63,603 nucleotides of DNA from Anaerostipes sp. GTDB taxonomy: Bacteria; Bacillota; Clostridia; Lachnospirales; Lachnospiraceae. Below the pieces are notes generated by a model that saw only the letters and a program-made list of their open reading frames with translations, did not search any database and was not told where the DNA came from. Location: positions 1 to 63,603 of the forward strand of contig NZ_JAGZSD010000021.1 of NCBI RefSeq assembly GCF_018381315.1. Reading direction: 5' to 3'. Positions 58,608-63,603 of the stretch are shown piece after piece; the first letter of the stretch is position 1; every line of letters starts with the position of its first letter. Position numbers and translations under genes: made by a program.

Positions 58608-59663
58608 ATGAAGATTTTAAAACGGTTCTTTATTGATGGATTGTCCGGTATGGCGCAGGGACTGTTTGCAACCCTGATTATCGGAACAATATTGGAACAG
58701 GTGGGAGTTTTACTGGGAGGCAATCTTGGACAGCTTCTTGTATTGGGTGCGGCAGCAGCAAAGGTTCTGACAGGAGCAGGGATCGGGGTAGGAGTTGCTT
58801 CAAGATTTCAGGAATCGGTTTTGGTGACAGTCTCAGCAGCCGGTGCCGGGATGATTGGTGCCTATGCATCCAAGATCGTGGCAGGTACTTTGGTTGTTAA
58901 GGGGGCGGTTGTTTTATCAGGGCCGGGTGAACCTTTAGGCGCCTTTTTGGCTGCTTATGTAGGGATTGAACTTGGGCGGCTGATTTCAGGGAAAACCCAG
59001 CTGGATATTCTGCTGACACCTTTGGCCGTTATATTATCCGGCGGTGCTGTAGGATTATTTTTGGGACCTTGGATCAGCCAGCTTATGACACGTCTGGGGG
59101 ATTTGATCCGATGGGGAACAGAGCAGCAGCCATTTCTTATGGGAATTGTAGTCTCTGTACTGATGGGGATGGCGCTTACGCTGCCAATCAGCTCGGCGGC
59201 CCTGGGGGTCATACTGAATCTTTCCGGGATTGCTGCCGGGGCTGCGGCTGTAGGATGCAGTGCCCAGATGATAGGATTTGCAGTGGCCAGTTTCAGGGAA
59301 AATAAAGTAGGAGGATTGATTGCCCAGGGGATTGGGACATCCATGCTTCAGGTTCCGAACATTGTAAGGAAGCCGTGGATCTGGATTCCTCCTATCCTTA
59401 CCAGTGCTGTTTTGGGGCCGGTTTCTACTATAGTATTAAAGATGACAAACAATGCGATTGGTTCCGGTATGGGCACGGCCGGACTGGTCGGACAGATCAT
59501 GGGATATAAAACTATGGTGTCCGGCGGGGTATCTCCGGCCACCACAGCAGTTATGATTATTGGAATGCATATTGTTGCCCCTGCCCTTTTAACTTACTTT
59601 ATATCAGAGGGAATGAGGCGTATGGGCATCATCAAACAGGGAGACATGAAATTGGATATGTGA
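58608..59663 (+). CDS. PTS EIIC_2-type membrane protein, orphan
   Basis: 351 residues with about nine hydrophobic segments, Gly/Ala-rich. It matches the PTS_EIIC_2 group: GMAQGLFATLIIG near the N terminus, GPGEPLGAFLAAYVGIELG near residue 105 and PISSAALGVIL near 195. No EIIA or EIIB gene is nearby, so its role as a phosphotransferase permease is uncertain; it might be a facilitator or use EII domains from another locus. It ends 5 bases before the convergent yyaC gene. Confidence 0.8.
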   Translation: MKILKRFFIDGLSGMAQGLFATLIIGTILEQVGVLLGGNLGQLLVLGAAAAKVLTGAGIGVGVASRFQESVLVTVSAAGAGMIGAYASKIVAGTLVVKGAVVLSGPGEPLGAFLAAYVGIELGRLISGKTQLDILLTPLAVILSGGAVGLFLGPWISQLMTRLGDLIRWGTEQQPFLMGIVVSVLMGMALTLPISSAALGVILNLSGIAAGAAAVGCSAQMIGFAVASFRENKVGGLIAQGIGTSMLQVPNIVRKPWIWIPPILTSAVLGPVSTIVLKMTNNAIGSGMGTAGLVGQIMGYKTMVSGGVSPATTAVMIIGMHIVAPALLTYFISEGMRRMGIIKQGDMKLDM

Positions 59664-59668
59664 TGATA

Positions 59669-60235
59669 CTATGTGATAGCAGCATGTTTTGCAAAGTACC
59701 GTACAGAATCTTCTACTCCGCATGCTATATATGAAGCCAGTTCCATGACAGTGTGGAGCCGTGTGGTCTGTATTGTGTTAAAATTTGTCTCTGAAGTGTA
59801 ATTTACGATGCCTGTAATGGAGATATCCCCTACAGGAGGAAGCTCTTTATCTACACCCTGGCCAGGGAAAAGCGGCATGGATGACACCGTGACGAAACCT
59901 ACATGGTCTATGGAGCCCAGGCAGGCATCCACAGCAATAACAAAAGGCTCCTTATAAGAATGGTAAATGTCTGACATTGTTTGAGCCAGGTTTCCTGCGT
60001 GGACAGGCTGAGACAATGTTCCGAAAACTTTATAATAAGAAGAAGCCATTAACTGATGCCCCACCAGAGGCCCAAGGCAGTCACCGGTAGCACGGTCCGT
60101 TCCCACACAGAGGACCACCACCGGCTGGCTGTCGTTTTTTTGTATTTGAATCCGGCGGATCAAATCCGCCTGCAGCAGGGCACCTGCTTCCCTGTTTTTT
60201 GGATTAAAATAGGATATTCGGTCTGAAATGCGCAT
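59669..60235 (-). CDS. yyaC: YyaC-type spore protease
   Basis: 188 residues from the ATG at 60235 (GGAG site); a TTG four codons upstream is less likely. The YyaC family signature CVGTDRATGDCLGPLVG is near residue 45, with PVHAGNLAQ near 80 and AIAVDACLG-like VIAVDACLGS near 105. The family is related to hydrogenase-maturation and GPR-type proteases and is made in the forespore in Bacillus. It supports a spore-forming host. Confidence 0.9.
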   Translation of the reverse strand: MRISDRISYFNPKNREAGALLQADLIRRIQIQKNDSQPVVVLCVGTDRATGDCLGPLVGHQLMASSYYKVFGTLSQPVHAGNLAQTMSDIYHSYKEPFVIAVDACLGSIDHVGFVTVSSMPLFPGQGVDKELPPVGDISITGIVNYTSETNFNTIQTTRLHTVMELASYIACGVEDSVRYFAKHAAIT

Positions 60236-60478
60236 TGCGTTCTCCAATCATTTCTTAAATAACATTTCCGCCTGATAAGACGCTCCATATAGTTTATACA
60301 GAAATAAAAAAAGTATACCGCAGGCCAAACAGTGTTTTATATCATTCAGCCGGGTAAGCCTGCACAAACATGTCCTGAGAATATGAAAATTATTTTGTTC
60401 TGTCGACGCCCTTTGATAAAAAAATTGAAAATACTGTGATAAAGTCTTTGGTATTAAAGAGGAAAGGGAGGCTTTTTC

Positions 60479-61654
60479 GTGAGAGCAGAAAATCAGTTGC
60501 CGAAGAACATCAGACAGATCGGCGGGCCTGTAGGAACCACAAAGGTTTATATCGAAGACTTTGTAGTTACATTTTTAAAAGCATTGACGACGGACAAGAA
60601 CACTTTTGTAAGAGGGGCCATATTATTTGGAGAAAAGAAAAGTATTGATAATGAAACTGTGATATTTATCAGAGGTGCTGTAGAGGGGCAGAATATAGAG
60701 TTAGATTTGGACGAGACCGTATTTGACGATAAGGTTTGGAGAGAAATTTATCAGAAAAAGGAACGGTTTTTCCCGGATCTTGATGTCATTGGCTGGGCCC
60801 TTTCCAGAATGGGATTCTCAGTGCGGCTCAATGATAAGATTAAAAAGACGCATTTTGAAAACTTTCCGGGGGACGGGAAAGTTCTTTATATGACAGATCA
60901 TCTGGAGGGGGAAGATGCTTTTTATGTTTACCGAGGACAAGATCTGGTCCGTCAGAGCGGCTATTACATATATTATGAAAAGAATCCGATGATGCAGGAA
61001 TACCTGATTGAGCGGAATCAGAAGCTGAAAGAAGTTACATCGTATGAAAATATGCTGGAGGCCAAAAGGGATGAAAAAATTGTGCGGCAGTTCCGCACGA
61101 TTGTACAGGAAAAGCAGAAAAGCAGTAAGACAAGAGACCGGATGAAGCGGCTTTCCTCCAGTGCGGCAATGCTCCTGGTATTGATTTTGGCAGGAGGTAT
61201 GTTTTACTATTCCAGACTGGACAAGAGTTCATCTTTTGGTGACGCCATTCACGGGGCAGTGGAGACAATGGGCAGAGGTGTAAAAGATAACGTTTCTATG
61301 GATGAAGAGAATAAGGAGTCGGGGACAACCACAAAGCAGCTGCCGGCAGACACCCAGGAGACAGATGATTCTCAGACAACAACAGCAGAGCGGGATAAGA
61401 AAACATCGGCCAGTACCAGAACTACGCAAGCGGCAGCCTCAGCTTCTACAGCTTCAGCCACACAAAAATCTACACAGACGGCAGCCCGCAGTCAGACCTA
61501 TGTGGTCAGAAAAGGGGACAGTCTGGTATCCATTTCCCGAAAGATGTACGGGACCAGAAAGTATATGTACAAGATATTAGATGCCAATCGGATTGGGCCG
61601 AAGGAACATATCTATCCCGGACAGAAACTAATTATTCCTAGTATAACAAAGTGA
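60479..61654 (+). CDS. Membrane protein with C-terminal LysM domain and MPN-like N-terminal domain
   Basis: 391 residues, GTG start behind GGGAGG. The N-terminal part (about 1-180) is cytoplasmic and looks like an MPN/JAB fold: FVRGAILFGEKKS, ETVIFIRGAVEG, DLDVIGWALSR. The JAMM metal ligands are absent, so any enzyme activity is unlikely. A membrane segment (about 226-245) leads to a Thr/Ser-rich linker (about 270-335) and a LysM domain (TYVVRKGDSLVSISRKMYG, about 340-388) that binds peptidoglycan. It may link a cytoplasmic factor to the wall. Confidence 0.7.
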   Translation: MRAENQLPKNIRQIGGPVGTTKVYIEDFVVTFLKALTTDKNTFVRGAILFGEKKSIDNETVIFIRGAVEGQNIELDLDETVFDDKVWREIYQKKERFFPDLDVIGWALSRMGFSVRLNDKIKKTHFENFPGDGKVLYMTDHLEGEDAFYVYRGQDLVRQSGYYIYYEKNPMMQEYLIERNQKLKEVTSYENMLEAKRDEKIVRQFRTIVQEKQKSSKTRDRMKRLSSSAAMLLVLILAGGMFYYSRLDKSSSFGDAIHGAVETMGRGVKDNVSMDEENKESGTTTKQLPADTQETDDSQTTTAERDKKTSASTRTTQAAASASTASATQKSTQTAARSQTYVVRKGDSLVSISRKMYGTRKYMYKILDANRIGPKEHIYPGQKLIIPSITK

Positions 61655-61713
61655 AATCATGTATAATAAAGCGTGAAATTGATAATGTTAAATAAAAATA
61701 CAGAGGTTTTACT

Positions 61714-62907
61714 ATGGACCACAGGATAAAGTCAGGGTTTTCCCTTTATACAAACAGCAGGGAAGCAATACAGAATTCTATCCGGAAAAAGCAGATCCGA
61801 AAAAAACAGAGATTGATTCTTCTGGGTGTTCTTTGTGCAGTGCTTCTGGCTATTTTTCTGGCTTATAGGTACAGAACGTACCATTCGCTTAAGACAGAAA
61901 AGGTAATAGCGGAACATGTAGATTCCGCAACAAAGTTCTTAGCATATAAGAATGGCTCCATCAGTTATAATGAAGACGGGATTTCATATATTGACGAAGA
62001 TGGGAAAGTAGTATGGGAAAAAGCTTATTCCATTAAGAATCCGATTGTTTCATACTGCGGTGATTACATCGTGGTTGCATACAAGAATGGAAATGAGATT
62101 CTTCTATATGACAGCAGCGGAAAAGTAAAAAGATTTTCTGCCTCATATGCGATTAGCGATGTAGAAGTGGCCGAACAGGGTGTCATCGCTGCCATACTGC
62201 AGGGGGATGATGAAAATTATATAGAACTTTATGATGCTTCTCAAAAGAAGCTGGTGACGATCAAGACCACGATTGATGAGAATGGCTATCCTCTGGATAT
62301 TGATCTGTCAGATGACGGTACGATGCTCGCCGTCAGCTATCTGGTAGTGGACGGACTGCAGACGAAGAACCGGGTGGCGTTTTATGATTTCGGAGAAAAA
62401 GGACAGGAAAAAGAAGACCGGCTTTTGGCAGGATTTGATTTTAAGGATACGGTCATTCCAAAGATTCAATTTATGGGCCGAAATACTGTGTGTGCCATTG
62501 GAGATAATAAAACAATAATTTTTAACACAAAGGACACACCTTCGAAACAAAAAGAGATTAAAATAGATTCAAGGATCAAAAGTGTAGCTGCGGATGAATC
62601 TCATTTTGCACTGGTTCTTGAGAACAAAAAGAAGTCATCCAAAGAACAGTACCTGGTACAGGCCTATAACCGGTCCGGAAAAAGGGTTATGGAGAAGGAG
62701 ATCAAGACAGAGTTCTCTAATGTATACCTGGGTGCGGACGGAGTTTTGTTTGTTGGAAACTATCATTGTTCTATGATTAATTTTGCCGGGCATGAAATGT
62801 ACCAGCAGAATTTTAAAAAAAGGATTCAGTCTATGGCCCCTGCGGGCAAGGCAGAACGGTACTTAATTACTTTTGAAGATAAAACACAGTTGGTTAGATT
62901 ACGATAG
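61714..62907 (+). CDS. DUF5711-like membrane-anchored propeller protein
   Basis: 397 residues. A basic cytoplasmic start and one membrane segment (about 34-50) precede an extracellular region with repeated beta-blade patterns (GISYIDEDGKVVWEKAY, EILLYDSSGKVKRF, RVAFYDFGEKG), like a propeller with PQQ-type blades. I recognise it as DUF5711, which is common in Lachnospiraceae and of unknown function. It starts 59 bases after the LysM gene and is followed after 11 bases by a CvpA-like gene. Confidence 0.78.
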   Translation: MDHRIKSGFSLYTNSREAIQNSIRKKQIRKKQRLILLGVLCAVLLAIFLAYRYRTYHSLKTEKVIAEHVDSATKFLAYKNGSISYNEDGISYIDEDGKVVWEKAYSIKNPIVSYCGDYIVVAYKNGNEILLYDSSGKVKRFSASYAISDVEVAEQGVIAAILQGDDENYIELYDASQKKLVTIKTTIDENGYPLDIDLSDDGTMLAVSYLVVDGLQTKNRVAFYDFGEKGQEKEDRLLAGFDFKDTVIPKIQFMGRNTVCAIGDNKTIIFNTKDTPSKQKEIKIDSRIKSVAADESHFALVLENKKKSSKEQYLVQAYNRSGKRVMEKEIKTEFSNVYLGADGVLFVGNYHCSMINFAGHEMYQQNFKKRIQSMAPAGKAERYLITFEDKTQLVRLR

Positions 62908-62918
62908 ATGGTGATATT

Positions 62919-63431
62919 ATGGGACAGATTATTTTAATTGTGTTACTTCTGATTTTGGTGTTTGATACGATCAGAGGTTACAGAAGGGGATTTTTGAAGT
63001 CGCTGCTTCTCCTGGCTACATGGCTTTTGACATTTGCCATTGCCTACTCGGCTGCAGATACAGTGAAGCAGTATGTGATACAGATGTTTATGAAGTCGGA
63101 ACAAAATATACTGACAGATCAGCTTGCATACTTTATTGCTTTTGCGCTGATTGTGGTTGTGCTTAAGATTTTGTTTTCTATATTAGTCGGTATTATCAGC
63201 AAGTTTGGGGATCTTCCGGTGATCGGATGGTTTAATCATCTGTTCGGAGGGGTTCTGGGATTCGCAAAAGGAGTGATCGTGGTATCATTTTTACTGTTTG
63301 CTGTTTACCTCTGCCAGTATATAGGACTTCAGCAGGAGTACAGCCAATGGATGCAGTCCAGTTCTTTACTTCAATTTATAGTGGAAAACAATCCGGTGAT
63401 TTCAATTCTAAAGGGAGCAATTCCTTTTTAG
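62919..63431 (+). CDS. CvpA-like membrane protein
   Basis: 170 residues with four hydrophobic segments (about 3-20, 28-46, 68-90, 105-130). CvpA hallmarks are DTIRGYRRGF after the first segment and the FAKG motif near residue 116. In E. coli CvpA is needed for colicin V secretion; its usual role is unclear, with links to envelope stress. Part of the LysM-DUF5711-CvpA unit, ended by the terminator at 63444. Confidence 0.85.
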   Translation: MGQIILIVLLLILVFDTIRGYRRGFLKSLLLLATWLLTFAIAYSAADTVKQYVIQMFMKSEQNILTDQLAYFIAFALIVVVLKILFSILVGIISKFGDLPVIGWFNHLFGGVLGFAKGVIVVSFLLFAVYLCQYIGLQQEYSQWMQSSSLLQFIVENNPVISILKGAIPF

Positions 63432-63443
63432 GGATAGCAGGAG

Positions 63444-63490
63444 ACCCCGGGAGAAACGGCATAAAAACGCTGTTTCTCCCGGGGTTTTTA
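63444..63490 (+). terminator. Terminator of the LysM-DUF5711-cvpA unit
   Basis: A perfect 14-bp GC-rich stem ACCCCGGGAGAAAC / GTTTCTCCCGGGGT (63444-63457 with 63472-63485) is followed by T5. Confidence 0.95.
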
Positions 63491-63603
63491 TTTCATAGGA
63501 AAGTGCGTCCCATGAAATAAAAAACGCTCCGCGAGGATCGCACTGCGGCAATAAGGAATCATGTCGCCAAAGCGACCCGCCGCAGGCGGAGAATCCCGCA
63601 AGC
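63490..63603. repeat. Structured non-coding tail
   Basis: Several short inverted repeats follow each other: ATTTCAT/ATGAAAT (63490, 63512), AGTGCG/CGCACT (63502, 63539), GTCGC/GCGAC (63563, 63572) and CCGCC/GGCGG (63577, 63585). It starts with the post-terminator motif (ATTTCATAGGAAA). No coding sequence. It looks like an extragenic structured element that continues past the window. Confidence 0.45.

Overview
The window looks like a chromosomal segment of a low-to-mid GC, spore-forming, anaerobic Bacillota, most probably Lachnospiraceae. The support is inferential: spoVG and a YyaC-type spore protease, a large scRNA-type SRP RNA, DnaD/DnaI-type helicase-loading genes, a rubredoxin-GltS fusion, meso-DAP dehydrogenase, PRD-type PTS regulators, and several conserved hypothetical families typical of this group (DUF6128, DUF1062, DUF5711, CD3324-like). 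No plasmid, prophage or CRISPR locus was recognised. Gene order is ordinary chromosome with two accessory-looking patches.

Layout. 1-650: the 3' end of 23S rRNA and a tRNA cluster (Asn, a fused and broken Glu/Cys pair, initiator Met) closed by a terminator. 715-3372: convergent LytTR response regulator and GHKL sensor kinase. 3.6-6.1 kb: MATE exporter and meso-DAP dehydrogenase. 6.2-12.1 kb (minus): mannitol PTS operon with two separate EIIA genes, mtlA, mtlD, mtlR and an FSA-type aldolase. 12.4-17.9 kb: LacI-family regulator divergent from a glycerol-3-phosphate oxidation operon (glpA-glpB-DUF1667-GpsA-like). 18-28 kb: housekeeping genes (asnS, yqeY, tatD, rsmA, tadA, corA) and SRP RNA, plus a rubredoxin-GltS fusion under a Fur/PerR-like palindrome. 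28.2-36.2 kb: a second PTS locus, galactitol-like, with regulator, EIIA/B/C, class II aldolase, zinc dehydrogenase, a second GpsA-like protein and an SDR. 36.4-38.6 kb: small alarmone synthetase and small genes, including a 16-codon ORF. 39-46 kb: a membrane-anchored propeller protein, a single-chain SbcD-SbcC-like (YhaO-YhaN) protein and a class A PBP. 47.5-53.3 kb: prs, dnaI-like, dnaD, murC and spoVG, with a dense DnaA-box cluster upstream of dnaD. 53.4-58.5 kb: AT-rich patch with two sigma/anti-sigma modules, one of them decayed, and secreted proteins. 58.6-63.4 kb: orphan EIIC, yyaC, a LysM membrane protein, a DUF5711 protein and a CvpA-like protein, then a structured non-coding tail.

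Main themes. Two polyol/sugar PTS loci flank a glycerol-phosphate operon, and two members of one divergent GpsA-like family sit in these loci, which suggests coordinated use of polyols and triose phosphates. The most notable non-coding signals are the DnaA-box array at 50934-51097, the Fur/PerR-like operator at 23128, a sigma-54-like promoter at 28063, a dispersed motif that follows several terminators, and the tRNA-Glu/tRNA-Cys fusion at 407-526. Functional calls rest on recognised motifs and context, not on database searches.
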